From assembly GCA_012520995.1 (NCBI GenBank), contig JAAYNI010000071.1:1-64000 (forward strand): a stretch of DNA of 64,000 nt. Reading direction: 5' to 3'. Position 1 is the stretch's first letter. Every line of letters starts with the position of its first letter. The DNA comes from Candidatus Rifleibacteriota bacterium. GTDB lineage: Bacteria; Muiribacteriota; Ozemobacteria; Ozemobacterales; Ozemobacteraceae. Position numbers and translations under genes: made by a program. The notes below the pieces were generated by a model that was given only the letters and a program-made list of their open reading frames with translations, searched no databases and was not told the DNA's origin. Shown piece after piece: positions 52,706 through 62,979 of this stretch.

Positions 52706-55700
52706 ATGAACACCAAATACCATGAGTTTGTACACCTTCATGTTCACAGTCATTACAGCCTGCTAGACGGCGCTGCTCCAGTCAAAGGCATAGTAGACTT
52801 GGCTCATAAATATAATATGTCTTCTGTGGCTATAACAGACCACGGAAATATGTTTAATGCTGTTGAATTTTATCAGTATGCTTTGAAGCGCGGCGTAAAG
52901 CCAATTATCGGTTTTGAAGCCTATATAAGCGCTGGATCCAGATTTGAGAAAAATAGAAATATCCCTCTTCATCACGTAGTTTTGTTAGCCAGAAACAATG
53001 AAGGCTATAAGAACTTGGTGAAGTTAGCGACCAAAGGCTACACAGAAGGTTTTTATTATAGACCTAGAATAGATCACGAACTTCTCGCCGAACATTCCGA
53101 GGGTTTAATAGCCTTGGGAGCTTGTTTGGCAGGAGAGGTTCCAGCTGCTTTGCTTGAAAACGACATGGATAAAGCTGTTGCAGCTATCAAGCGTTATCAG
53201 GATATTTTAGGAAAAGAAAATTTTTATGTGGAGTTGCAAAATCATGGAATGCCGGAGCAAATTCGCATATTGGAACCCCTAGTGGAAGCGGCAAAATTGG
53301 CAGGAGCGCCAATTTGTGCAACTAATGACAGCCATTATCTGCTTCCGGAAGATTGGGAAGCTCAAGATGCTTTGCTATGTTTGGGAACAAACGCGAAGCT
53401 GGAAGACGAAAAAAGATACAGATTTCCATCCCGTGAATTTTATTTCAAAACAGCCCAAGAAATGGAACGGCTTTTTGAAAAGTGGCCGGAAGCTATCCGT
53501 AATACCAGAATTATTTCTGAGCGCTGCAATGTACAGCTGACTCTTGGAAAGTCGATTTTGCCGCATTTTGATTTGCCGCAAGGCAAAACAGCAGACAGTT
53601 ACCTTGCTGAACTTTGCCATGATGGCTTTGTAAAACGTTATGGCACTAGAACTCCCGGTGAAGAAATTCAAAAGAGATTGGATTATGAACTGTCTGTTAT
53701 CAGGGATATGGGCTTTTCTGATTACTTTCTTATAGTTTGGGATTTTATAGAAGCAGCCCGAAGAATGGATGTTCCTGTCGGACCGGGACGAGGTTCAGCA
53801 GCTGGTTCAATAGTTGCCTATTTGCTTGGAATCACAGACGTAGACCCGCTGAAATACGGCTTGCTTTTTGAAAGATTCCTTAATCCTGAGAGAATCAGCA
53901 TGCCCGATATTGACGTTGACTTCAGTGATGAAGGCCGTGACAAAGTGGTTGAGTATGTTAAAGAGAAATATGGCAGAGATCGTGTTTCTCAGATCATAAC
54001 TTTTAACTTTATGCTGGCTAAAATGGCTATCAGAGACGTAGGCAGGGTTTTGGGTGTTGATTTGGCAGAGGTTAACAGGCTGGCTAAATTGGTACCTGAT
54101 AAACCTGGCATTCACTTGAAAAAATGTCTGCAAGAAGTTCCAGAGTTAAAAGATATTCTTGCTAATGGTACACCTGAGGAAAAGAAACTATTGGATATTG
54201 CTTCCAAGGTAGATGGACTTGCAAGACATACGGGTGTACACGCATGCGGTGTTGTAATTTCATCAGTAGACTTAATGGATATAGTTCCGCTTTATGTTGA
54301 TAAAGATAAAAACATCGTCTCTCAATATGAGAAAAAGGCGATTGAATCTATTGGCCTTCTTAAAATGGACTTTTTAGGTTTGAAAACTTTAAGTATCATT
54401 AAGAGAGCTTTAGAAAACATAAAGCAAACAACAGGCAAAGATATTGATCTTGATAATATTCCCCTTGATGACAAGAAAACTTATGAGCTTTTGCAAAAGG
54501 CTTGGACGCTAGGTGTCTTTCAGCTGGAATCTGATGGCATGAGAAAGGTCGTTGCCAGCCTTCAGCCGAGCGTTTTTGAAGATATTATAGCACTTTTGGC
54601 TATTTATAGACCTGGTCCGCTGAACTCAGGAATGGTCGATGATTTCATTGAACGTAAACATGGCAGGAAAGAGTTAGCTTATCCGCACCCTGATCTTGAG
54701 CCGGTTTTAAAAGATACCTATGGCGTTTATCTCTATCAAGAACAGGTTATGCAGACTTCAAATATTCTGGCTGGTTTCACTATGGGACAAGCAGACAGTT
54801 TGCGTAAAGCTATGGGAAAGAAAATACCGGCTGCCATGCAGGAAATGAGCAAACTCTTTGTAGAAGGAGCAGTTAAAAAAGGCCTAACAGAAGAAAATGC
54901 TCAAGGCATATTTGATCTCATGGCTGGCTTTGCGGAATATGGTTTTAACAAGTCCCACTCTGCGGCATATGCTGTAATAACTTATAGAACTGCATATTTA
55001 AAGGCTTATTATCCTGTTGAATTCATGGCGGCGATCCTTTCTTCAGAATTGGATAATACTGACAAGTTGGCAAAATATACTGAAGAATGTAAAACTATGA
55101 AAATAGAAGTTTTGCCGCCGGATATTAATGCTTCGGGTCTCTATTTCGGAGTAGAAAATGGGGCTATCAGGTATGCTCTTGGAGCTTTAAAGGGTATAGG
55201 AACAGGAGCTGCTGAGTCTATAGCCAAGGAACGTGAAAAGAACGGTCCCTATCTTTCTTTCTCGGATTTTATTCACAGAGTTGATTCTTCACAGGTTAAT
55301 GCCAGAGTCATGGATGCCCTTATTAAATCAGGAAGCTTTAATTGCTTTAATCTACGTAAGAGCCAGCTTTTGCTTATGTCTGTCGATGCTTTGAAAACTG
55401 CTCAGCAGACTCAAAAAGAGAGAAGCAAGGGGCAAGTCACCTTCTTTGACTTGTTCGGTTCAGAAGCTAAAGGCATGGGAAGTATAGAGATTAAAGCTCC
55501 AGATGTTCCTGAGCTTTCTGAAAAAGAACTATTGATGTTCGAAAAAGAAATTTTCGGCTTTTATTTCAGCAATAGTCCTTATAAGTCTATAGCGCCTATA
55601 GGAGATGCTTTTGCTACTCATTCGGTTTCCTTCCTGAAAGAAAACGCAGTAGAAACCTCTTGCCGTATTGCTGGCATATTAACTTCATTTAAGCGGCACA

Positions 55701-56233
55701 TTACTAAAAAGGGTGACGCTATGGCTTTTTTGACCCTTGAGTCGGACAACGCTTCCATAGAAGTCACAGTTTTTCCTCGAACCTATGCTGATTGTTCAGC
55801 AAAACTAGTAGTCGATGAGCCTATATTTGCAGCAGTGACTACTGAGGTGGTAGATGATACTGTAAAAGCAATTGCGGAGGATATATATTCTGCAAGTGAC
55901 TTTGAAAATCCCGATTTTGTAGATGTGCTTTTCAAAATTCCTAGTGACAAGGCAAATCGTGAAACCTATGAGAATCTCTTGCCTCTGTTGCAAAAACATC
56001 CAGGCGCTTTAAAAGTAAACATGAAAATCTGCAGCGGTGATGAAAACAAGAAAAACGTATATATAGAATTACCTGACAGATTTAGGGTCAAACTATCTCC
56101 TGTAGTAGTTAAGAGTTGGCAAGATATTTGCGGAAAAAATTCGGTTCAGTTGGCTTTCCCTGAAATAGAACGTAAGCTTGAGACTTCAAGGAGACGACGT
56201 AATTTTAAACCTAAGCAAAGAGAAGCGGCATGA
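52706..56233 (+). CDS. dnaE: DNA polymerase III alpha subunit
   Basis: A 1175-aa DnaE1-type replicative polymerase: N-terminal PHP domain with intact HVHSHYSLLDG and AITDHGNM, C-family polymerase core including GPGRGSAAGSIVAYLLGITD and the catalytic PDIDVDFSD (about 400-406), thumb/fingers, tandem HhH and a C-terminal OB fold (about 985-1060) followed by a basic tail. Proofreading Asp/His of the PHP site appear intact, so the domain may be an active exonuclease. The start ATG 52706 follows AGGAAAA; the TTG at 52700 is less likely. It overlaps the next gene by ATGA. Confidence 0.96.
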   Translation: MNTKYHEFVHLHVHSHYSLLDGAAPVKGIVDLAHKYNMSSVAITDHGNMFNAVEFYQYALKRGVKPIIGFEAYISAGSRFEKNRNIPLHHVVLLARNNEGYKNLVKLATKGYTEGFYYRPRIDHELLAEHSEGLIALGACLAGEVPAALLENDMDKAVAAIKRYQDILGKENFYVELQNHGMPEQIRILEPLVEAAKLAGAPICATNDSHYLLPEDWEAQDALLCLGTNAKLEDEKRYRFPSREFYFKTAQEMERLFEKWPEAIRNTRIISERCNVQLTLGKSILPHFDLPQGKTADSYLAELCHDGFVKRYGTRTPGEEIQKRLDYELSVIRDMGFSDYFLIVWDFIEAARRMDVPVGPGRGSAAGSIVAYLLGITDVDPLKYGLLFERFLNPERISMPDIDVDFSDEGRDKVVEYVKEKYGRDRVSQIITFNFMLAKMAIRDVGRVLGVDLAEVNRLAKLVPDKPGIHLKKCLQEVPELKDILANGTPEEKKLLDIASKVDGLARHTGVHACGVVISSVDLMDIVPLYVDKDKNIVSQYEKKAIESIGLLKMDFLGLKTLSIIKRALENIKQTTGKDIDLDNIPLDDKKTYELLQKAWTLGVFQLESDGMRKVVASLQPSVFEDIIALLAIYRPGPLNSGMVDDFIERKHGRKELAYPHPDLEPVLKDTYGVYLYQEQVMQTSNILAGFTMGQADSLRKAMGKKIPAAMQEMSKLFVEGAVKKGLTEENAQGIFDLMAGFAEYGFNKSHSAAYAVITYRTAYLKAYYPVEFMAAILSSELDNTDKLAKYTEECKTMKIEVLPPDINASGLYFGVENGAIRYALGALKGIGTGAAESIAKEREKNGPYLSFSDFIHRVDSSQVNARVMDALIKSGSFNCFNLRKSQLLLMSVDALKTAQQTQKERSKGQVTFFDLFGSEAKGMGSIEIKAPDVPELSEKELLMFEKEIFGFYFSNSPYKSIAPIGDAFATHSVSFLKENAVETSCRIAGILTSFKRHITKKGDAMAFLTLESDNASIEVTVFPRTYADCSAKLVVDEPIFAAVTTEVVDDTVKAIAEDIYSASDFENPDFVDVLFKIPSDKANRETYENLLPLLQKHPGALKVNMKICSGDENKKNVYIELPDRFRVKLSPVVVKSWQDICGKNSVQLAFPEIERKLETSRRRRNFKPKQREAA

Positions 56234-59007
56234 GAATAATTAGAGCTGTTTGTTTAGTTATTGCGATTTTTCTTTTGCCTGTAAATGTTCAAGCTAAAGG
56301 CTTTGAAGGAAAGATAAACAGAACTTCGGGCAGATATTCACTTTATAAAGGCAACTCTTTTCGCTTGCTCTTTCCCGAAGCTATGAAACCGAGAATCGCT
56401 GCTATAGCTTCTCTTCTGGAGAAACAAACAGCTTTTGTAAAAGAGCAGTTTCCTGATTTGGCTGCCGGTTATCCTTATTTGTTGGTCGTAAAGAATAACT
56501 CTGAAATTTCAGACTTTGACGATGATATGAAGATTTTCGGGTTTGAGTTGAATCCACACTATATACCCGGTTACGTTTCAATTTCATATGAGACCACCTC
56601 ACAAAACTGTGCTTTTCAGCTTGCTAAAAAGCATATATTAGAACTTGTAAACTCTTCTAAAAACCTTTGGTCAAAAGGGCTTGCAATTTTGAAAATACCG
56701 AGATGGTTTCTTTTTTCAGCTGCAATGAATTTGTCTTATTCCCAAGAGCCCTTTCAAAAAGCTATGGTTATGAGGCTTTTTAAAAATGGCAATTATTATT
56801 CTTTGAAAGATATGGACAAGTTTATTTCTGAGCCTCCTATGAAACAAGCAGAATTGCTTGCTCAGGGACACGCAATGCTTGAGTTTTGGGAAAAGCAATA
56901 TGGCAAGGGTTCAATGATCAAGATAATTAATCAAACAGGCCAAGGCAAGGCATTCAGAAAAAGTTTTGAAAGTGTTTGCGGAATTTCTTTGCCTCAAGCT
57001 TTTACCGAATTCAAGGAAAAGGTCTCAAAAGACCTTGATACTATAGACAAAGCTTCTTTTTGTCATTTTAACACATTGGAAGAAAAGGAATATTTGTTTG
57101 AAGGGGAACTTGTGCGTTCCTTTGTTAAAATAGCTGACAACTCTTATGCTTGGGCTTCTAATTCAGACTATGAACAGGAAAAATATGATTTGTACATTAA
57201 GCAGTCTGGAGAACCGCCTAAAAGAGTCGCACAAAATATACATCCATTTCTATTTGCAAGCAAAGGCAAGCTTTTTTTTGCCAGACTGGCATTAGATAAG
57301 AGAACGGTAAAAAGGCTCTTTATTTCTTCATGTGATCAATACGGAAGGAAGATGATTAAGAGCAATATGCCTGGCAGTTTTTATCCTTTGGCTGAACATG
57401 ATGGAAGAATTTATTTTCTTTCGATAGCTGATTATACTCTTTCATTACTATCTGCGAACTTTGATAATTTTAATGATGTCAGGCAAGAATATCATTTCCC
57501 TGCTCATATTTCACCTCTGGCTTTTGCTTATGATCCGGATAACAGAAAACTGTATTTTTCCCAAGAAACTCATCCTTCTTCCTCAGAGATTTACTCCGTA
57601 GACTTGATGGATTCAGAGCCGGTACCCTTGAAGGTTCTTTCTTTTGACTCATTACTCAGAGTTATGACTTTTGCTTCTGATTCTCTTTGGTTTGTAGCTC
57701 CATCAAAATTAGTTGGATTTTCTCTTTTTTCATTTGAACCTTCTGAAGATAAAGTGACAGAAGTTCTTAGAACAGCTTCGGGAATAACAGATATTTCTTT
57801 TTTGGGTGATGAGCTTTATTTGTCTGCGCTTGTTGAGAAGGGCTTAAGGCCTTGCTCTTGGAGCTCTAGAGAATTTTGTGAATTTGAGCCTGAGGAAAAA
57901 AAAGTTTCTGAGCCTCTCGAGCTTTTTACAGCAAATATAGAATCAGAGAAAACTTCAACTTTGCAAGATGATTTATCTGATAGTTATGAGCCTTACAGTG
58001 CCGTCTTAAACAAAGAATATATAAGGCCTATGGTTTCGGAGGATCCTGCCGGCAAAGTCTTTGGAGCTTTTAGTATTTTTTCTGATGTTTTGGGAAGAGA
58101 AACTTTTAATTTTGCTCCTACATATGGCTTGTCCAGTCGTAAAAAAGGCTATCTTGTAAGGTATGGCAAGAAGTTTTTTGATATTTCTCTTAATTTGTCA
58201 TTTTCTAATTACACATTAAAAGAATCTTATCTAGGAAACAGCTATTTTTCTGAAAGACGCTCAATAAATCCCGAGATAGAATGGGTTTTAACTCCTGCAA
58301 CTCTGTTTACGGTAGGAGCAGATCGGAAAAGAGTCACAAGTATTAAGGATAGATATCAGGATGCTTCTGTACCAATGCCAAGCAGCGGACGTGATCATTC
58401 TCTTTATTTTGTTCTTCAGCATGAATATATCAGACCTGATTTGTACAGTGACCTGTTGCCGAGAAAAGGCGTGAAAGGTGAAATCGCTTTTGCTAAAGGT
58501 TCGCCTCACATTTTTGACGGAGAATTCAATTATGATGCTTTAAGAGCTTCATTTAATCAATATTTTCCTCTTGGTTATAATAGAGTTTTTTCTATATCCC
58601 TGAAGTATGGGAGAGACAAGAAAAGAGATGGTTTGAGAAGACCTGCTGACTTGTCAGTTGGTGGTAACGATATGTTAATGGCTTTTGATGATTCATTTAG
58701 AAGCGGTGACAGGCTTAAGTATGCGTCAGTGTCCTTGGCTGCTCCATTTGAGCTGCAAGCGCCGAAGTTTTTACGCTTTTTTGTCAGCACATACAGCTTT
58801 TTCTCGCTGTTCTTTGAAGTTGGCGACGCTACTGATTCAGATTTTGATTATGCAAGGGATATGGGTGCTGAAATCCAATCAAAAATTCTCTTGTTTAGGC
58901 AAGTGCCTTTGGTTTTAAGAGTGGGACATGCCAGAGCTTTGGACGTGAGTCGTTCCAACTCTTATTTTTATGTCGACTTTTCACCCCTTGCACAGCTTTT
59001 CCGCTAA
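56230..59007 (+). CDS. Large exported protease-like, beta-propeller and beta-barrel protein
   Basis: A 925-aa protein with a signal peptide (about 1-23). Residues about 40-280 resemble a peptidase-MA-like domain but lack HExxH (WFLFSAAMNLSYSQEP in the equivalent place), so it is probably inactive. The middle (about 290-580) is beta-propeller-like (repeated FxxDS, YxxSxxTHPSSSEIYSVDLM patterns) and the C-terminal 300 residues are rich in alternating hydrophobic strands like an outer-membrane barrel (for example ISLNLSFSNYTLKESYLGNS). Similar inactive-protease plus propeller plus barrel combinations are known among TolB-like and surface proteins. Coupled to dnaE by ATGA and followed closely by a Sel1 protein. 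Confidence 0.65.
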   Translation: MRIIRAVCLVIAIFLLPVNVQAKGFEGKINRTSGRYSLYKGNSFRLLFPEAMKPRIAAIASLLEKQTAFVKEQFPDLAAGYPYLLVVKNNSEISDFDDDMKIFGFELNPHYIPGYVSISYETTSQNCAFQLAKKHILELVNSSKNLWSKGLAILKIPRWFLFSAAMNLSYSQEPFQKAMVMRLFKNGNYYSLKDMDKFISEPPMKQAELLAQGHAMLEFWEKQYGKGSMIKIINQTGQGKAFRKSFESVCGISLPQAFTEFKEKVSKDLDTIDKASFCHFNTLEEKEYLFEGELVRSFVKIADNSYAWASNSDYEQEKYDLYIKQSGEPPKRVAQNIHPFLFASKGKLFFARLALDKRTVKRLFISSCDQYGRKMIKSNMPGSFYPLAEHDGRIYFLSIADYTLSLLSANFDNFNDVRQEYHFPAHISPLAFAYDPDNRKLYFSQETHPSSSEIYSVDLMDSEPVPLKVLSFDSLLRVMTFASDSLWFVAPSKLVGFSLFSFEPSEDKVTEVLRTASGITDISFLGDELYLSALVEKGLRPCSWSSREFCEFEPEEKKVSEPLELFTANIESEKTSTLQDDLSDSYEPYSAVLNKEYIRPMVSEDPAGKVFGAFSIFSDVLGRETFNFAPTYGLSSRKKGYLVRYGKKFFDISLNLSFSNYTLKESYLGNSYFSERRSINPEIEWVLTPATLFTVGADRKRVTSIKDRYQDASVPMPSSGRDHSLYFVLQHEYIRPDLYSDLLPRKGVKGEIAFAKGSPHIFDGEFNYDALRASFNQYFPLGYNRVFSISLKYGRDKKRDGLRRPADLSVGGNDMLMAFDDSFRSGDRLKYASVSLAAPFELQAPKFLRFFVSTYSFFSLFFEVGDATDSDFDYARDMGAEIQSKILLFRQVPLVLRVGHARALDVSRSNSYFYVDFSPLAQLFR

Positions 59008-59009
59008 TC

Positions 59010-59627
59010 ATGAATGAAAATTCATTTAAAAGAATTGTAAAGTTTTTTAAGTTATTACTTTTATTAGTCTTTACAATATTTTTGCTTTATCACTTGCCAA
59101 AAAACAGGAAAGAGCCTCTTGCTCCTGAAGCCATTCTATATCAGAAGGCACAAGACTTGAGCTTAAAAGAGAATCCTGATCCGCAAAAGATTTTTGATAT
59201 CTATAAGGAAGCTGCGGATATTGGACATTCGGAAAGCCAAGTTAAAACCGGGGAAGCTTTGTTTTATGGATTAGGTGTGCTAAAAAATCCCGAGACTGCT
59301 TTTGATTATTATCAAAAAGCGGCATTGCAAAACAATCCTGAGGCTTATTTCCAACTTGGTACGATGTACGAGCACGGTTATCAATTGCTTGTTCCATTGG
59401 AAAAGGCTGTCGAGTATTTTCAAAGGGCAGGGGAACTGGGGTTGTCTGAAGGTTGGTTCAAAGCAGGAATGCTTGTTTTCGATGACAAAAACATGCCGCA
59501 AAGCCTACGAATAGAAAAAGCGGAAGCCTATTTCAGGCGTGCTGCTCTGGCAGGGCACGAAAAGGCTAAAGATTTGCTCTCGAAAAATGTGCCGCTTTTT
59601 GACAGCTACAGAGATTACCGCAGATGA
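59010..59627 (+). CDS. Membrane-anchored Sel1-repeat protein
   Basis: A 205-aa protein with an N-terminal hydrophobic segment (about 9-27) and four Sel1-like repeats (GHSESQVKTGEALFYGLGVL, NNPEAYFQLGTMYEHGYQLL, LGLSEGWFKAGMLVFDDKNM, AGHEKAKDLLSK), each about 36 residues. Sel1 repeats mediate protein interactions. It starts 3 nt after the upstream gene, so is in one operon with dnaE and the barrel protein. Confidence 0.78.
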   Translation: MNENSFKRIVKFFKLLLLLVFTIFLLYHLPKNRKEPLAPEAILYQKAQDLSLKENPDPQKIFDIYKEAADIGHSESQVKTGEALFYGLGVLKNPETAFDYYQKAALQNNPEAYFQLGTMYEHGYQLLVPLEKAVEYFQRAGELGLSEGWFKAGMLVFDDKNMPQSLRIEKAEAYFRRAALAGHEKAKDLLSKNVPLFDSYRDYRR

Positions 59628-59663
59628 AGCTTCATTTCTAATTTATACTTTAAATTTTAAATT
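59616..59663 (-). repeat. Degenerate inverted relative of the 60-nt core
   Basis: AGATTACCGCAGATGA (59613-59628 region) is of the CAGATTACACAGAT family. ATTTCTAATTTATACTTTAA and following ATTTTAAATT (59634-59663) are the reverse complement of the middle of the 60-nt core, with a few changes. It starts in the last codons of the Sel1 gene. Confidence 0.5.
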
Positions 59664-59709
59664 TTTATAGAAGCGTTCTATATTTTAATTTATGTGAATT
59701 ATTGAGAAT

Positions 59710-59747
59710 AAAAAAATGCGATTCAGTTTATAGAATCGCATTTTTGT
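59710..59747. terminator. Bidirectional rho-independent terminator
   Basis: AAAAATGCGATTC (59712-59724) pairs with GAATCGCATTTTT (59733-59745) around an 8-nt loop. Serves the convergent Sel1 and subtilase genes. Confidence 0.85.
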
Positions 59748-59824
59748 TTATATGCAGTCTAAGGTGTGTGGTATTTCAGCTTTTTACTGTCCACAGTCTT
59801 GCCGTTCACTCATCACTGTTTTTA

Positions 59825-61282
59825 TCAGAATACAGTCATGTACATTGCTCTGACTTCGGGATCTGAAAGATCGGGCGAGGTAGTTCTGAATGTACGAACA
59901 GCTTTGTCTTTGACCTTTTTATTTGCTATTTGTATGGCTTCGTCAATAGATCTGCCTTGTTTTACTTGCTTAGCAGCATAAATAGCTCTGACATCATTTA
60001 TGACTCCACTGGTTCTTACTTTGCCTTTGAGCCAGTCTTTTTTATCGACTGTGCCCATAAGAATTTTTTTGAGTTGAACAGGAGTTAAATTAGGATTTTC
60101 ATTTAACACCATGGAGGCATATCTGAGAGCCATTGGGCAAGCCATAGAGGTGCCTGACATGTAACCCATCTTGTTGTTTGGATAGGTTGCATATATATTT
60201 ACGCCAGGAACTGCAACGTCAACGGTTTTAGCTCCATAACATGAGAAAGCGGCTAGTCTGCGATCCATATCGGTTGCGCCTATAACTATTTTGTTTTCAA
60301 TGGGGACATTATTTGGTGAAGTTATGAAGGGATCCAAGTTTTCAGAAGAGTTGCCGGCAGCTATAAAGACCAACGCATCTTTGCAGCCTGAGAAGAGAGC
60401 AACATCTCTGGGGAGGAAAGCGTGCTTAACAAAGAGATTTACAACCTGCTGAACTTCTTTGTCTGTAGGGTTTAGAAATCCCCATTGAGTCATGTTTTTC
60501 TTCATCATGGCAACAAGTGTCGAGTTTTCACTGCCAAAAGAGCAGTTGATCAATCTGGGTTTCATTGAAGCTATATAAGCGGCTTTTTTCTGAATATCTT
60601 TCGCATTTTTTGCCCCAAGCTGTTTGAAATATGCTTCCAAATCAGCCATGCTTACACGCTGTTCATTAGCGGAATCTTCTAAACTTCTTCCTTCTTTTTG
60701 ACGTTTATCGGCAAAATGGAGATTTACAAGATCCAAGTTAGCTTGGATAAATTTAGGAGCTGCGCCTGTGGCTATGTGTCTTATTGCGTTGAGAGAAACA
60801 GCATTGTTTTTGTCTGCAATAATTCCAGCACAGTGAGTACCATGAGCCCAGCCGCCTATAAAGCCTATCCAAGGCTGTATTGCAGGGTCATTGTAGTTGG
60901 TTGCAAGCCAATTCCATTCGTCTTTTGTAAAGTCTTCTTTGCCGTAAGCTTGCAATCTGCCTAAGTATTCCATGATCTTGAGCAGCTTGTCATATTGTGG
61001 TGGTGTGTCATAGAGATTTACAAGAATATTGTTGTTTTCGACAAAGTTCCAGCCGTAAATATCGTCAATATAACCGTTTTTGTCGTCATCAACGCCTTTT
61101 TTTCCGTTAAGTTCAGGAAGATTGGGACGTGCTTTTGGTTTTAGCAGTTTGTGTGTAAAGTCGGTTCCTGAGTCAATTACCAGAACGTTTATTTTATTCG
61201 ACGCTACAGCGGGTAAAATTGTGCCGTACATCATGGCAAGAGAAAGGGTTGCTACAAAGAGTGTCCTTATGTTTCTTATCAT
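59825..61282 (-). CDS. Exported subtilisin-like serine protease
   Basis: A 485-aa S8 protease with a signal peptide (about 1-28). The catalytic triad is visible: Asp37 in VLVIDSGTD, His147 in HGTHCAG and Ser379 in SGTSMACP, with the oxyanion Asn in IAAGNSSENLDP. Between His and Asn there is a roughly 90-residue insertion (about 180-260) containing a charged helix (RQKEGRSLEDSANEQRVSMA), longer than in ordinary subtilases. There is no separate propeptide recognisable before the catalytic Asp. RBS GGAGG close to the ATG. Confidence 0.9.
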   Translation of the reverse strand: MIRNIRTLFVATLSLAMMYGTILPAVASNKINVLVIDSGTDFTHKLLKPKARPNLPELNGKKGVDDDKNGYIDDIYGWNFVENNNILVNLYDTPPQYDKLLKIMEYLGRLQAYGKEDFTKDEWNWLATNYNDPAIQPWIGFIGGWAHGTHCAGIIADKNNAVSLNAIRHIATGAAPKFIQANLDLVNLHFADKRQKEGRSLEDSANEQRVSMADLEAYFKQLGAKNAKDIQKKAAYIASMKPRLINCSFGSENSTLVAMMKKNMTQWGFLNPTDKEVQQVVNLFVKHAFLPRDVALFSGCKDALVFIAAGNSSENLDPFITSPNNVPIENKIVIGATDMDRRLAAFSCYGAKTVDVAVPGVNIYATYPNNKMGYMSGTSMACPMALRYASMVLNENPNLTPVQLKKILMGTVDKKDWLKGKVRTSGVINDVRAIYAAKQVKQGRSIDEAIQIANKKVKDKAVRTFRTTSPDLSDPEVRAMYMTVF

Positions 61283-61498
61283 ATATGCCTCCGTACTTGT
61301 GTCTTGAAAGTATAATGTTTTTTCAGGGAACTGTAAAGTCTTTGAAGCTATAAGTTAGGTAAATGAAACATTTGCAAGCTTTGTTCTTTAAAAAAGCTTA
61401 TGTAAAGAGAAACTAATAAAGTTTTTACTCAAGATTTACTTATTCCTGAGTTTATTATAGAATCCTCATAGACAAATATTCAGGAAGGAATGCAACGG

Positions 61499-62977
61499 AT
61501 GAAAAATGAAAAATCGCAAATTTTGCAAGAGCAGATAGAACGTCTTGCAAAACTCGGTGCTGATTACGTAGATGCCCGCATTTACCAGTTTGACAGCTAT
61601 GAAACTCTTAGAATGTTCAACGGCGTTTTAGATGAAAGTACAGCTCTTTTGGAGCCTGGTCTTGGCGTGCGGGTTCTGTACAAAGGAGCTTGGGGCTTTG
61701 CTGCTACAAGCGGTAAAGCAGAAATTGAAAAATGTTTCGACAGAGCTTTGCAAAATGCCAGAGCTGCTTCAGAAATTGTGGGTTTGCCCATTGAAATGCC
61801 TAAGGAAGATGCTTGTTCGCATACATATAAATCTCCTGTAGAACGAAAATATTCTGATGTTTCTTTTTCTGACAAAGTTGCATTTATGTCTGATATAGAC
61901 GAAAAGTTGAAGGCTTCACATGTCAAACAAAGAATGATGCAGCTGATTTTTCAAGAAATGAACATATATTTCTTGAACAGTGAAGGCAAAGAAACTTCAA
62001 GAAATCTCTTCAATGTTTTTGGAAAGATGGGAATCTTCGGCATAGACTCAGATGGTGGCTCTCACAGACGTACCGCAGATCTCTATTCAAATGGCTACGG
62101 AACCAGAGGATATGAGATGCTGGCAAATCCGGAACTCTTTGCGAATCACGCAGAGCGAATAAAAAAAGAACTTTCCGAAACTCTGGTGGCTCCGAAGCTT
62201 GAATATGGCAAACGTTCTCTTATTATGCTGCCAGGCCAGGGCTTTTTGCAAGTGCACGAAACTATTGGTCATCCTCTGGAGCTTGATAGAATCTTAGGTT
62301 ATGAACTTTCCTTTGCAGGCGGTTCCTTTGTGAAGCTGGACTCTTTTGGCAAGCTGAGATATGGCAGTGACAAGCTTTCAGTTTCCGCAGGTTGTGCTTA
62401 TCCTAACTCTCCTGGAACAACCGGCTGTGATGATGAAGGTACAGAGCAAAGAACCTATTTGCTTATAGACAAGGGGATCTTGGTAAATGCCCTTTCTTCG
62501 CGTTCCAGTGTTTGCGAGGCTAACCGCAAAGCTGGCAGAACTATTTTTGATGCAAGCGGGGCTTCAGCCAGATCTACTTCATTCTATAGACCTCCTATAG
62601 ACAGAATGACTAATGTGAACGTTTTGCCGGGCAACGACGGAACTTTGGCCGATATAATCGCCAATACGGAGAACGGTATTATATTGGATACACCGCTTTC
62701 TTGGTCGATTGGCTCTAACAGAGAACACTTCCACTTTGGTTGTGAATATGGTCAAATAGTTAAAGACGGCAAAATAACAGGAACAGTCAAAAACACTTCT
62801 TATCAAGGTCATACACTTGATTTTTACAATTCTCTTTCGGCGGTCGGCAATGAATCAACTCTGGAATTGAGACAGGTCGAAAATTGCGGCAAGGGTGAGC
62901 CTAACCAAGTTTTGGAACTTGGACATGGCATTCCCGTTATGAAATTTGAGAATGTAATCACAGGGGAAAGGAAATGA
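61499..62977 (+). CDS. tldD: TldD metalloprotease
   Basis: A 492-aa TldD-family protein. TldD/TldE (PmbA) form a heterodimeric zinc protease that degrades unfolded peptides and processes some microcin and RiPP precursors. The HExxxH zinc motif VHETIGHPLELD lies at about 252-263 (H253, H258); GDD-like and GTTGCDDEGT segments follow. ATG 61499 (MKNEKSQ) is chosen over ATG 61490, which directly abuts the ribosome site GGAAGGA (61483-61489). Immediately followed by its partner gene. Confidence 0.93.
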   Translation: MKNEKSQILQEQIERLAKLGADYVDARIYQFDSYETLRMFNGVLDESTALLEPGLGVRVLYKGAWGFAATSGKAEIEKCFDRALQNARAASEIVGLPIEMPKEDACSHTYKSPVERKYSDVSFSDKVAFMSDIDEKLKASHVKQRMMQLIFQEMNIYFLNSEGKETSRNLFNVFGKMGIFGIDSDGGSHRRTADLYSNGYGTRGYEMLANPELFANHAERIKKELSETLVAPKLEYGKRSLIMLPGQGFLQVHETIGHPLELDRILGYELSFAGGSFVKLDSFGKLRYGSDKLSVSAGCAYPNSPGTTGCDDEGTEQRTYLLIDKGILVNALSSRSSVCEANRKAGRTIFDASGASARSTSFYRPPIDRMTNVNVLPGNDGTLADIIANTENGIILDTPLSWSIGSNREHFHFGCEYGQIVKDGKITGTVKNTSYQGHTLDFYNSLSAVGNESTLELRQVENCGKGEPNQVLELGHGIPVMKFENVITGERK

Positions 62978-62979
62978 CC

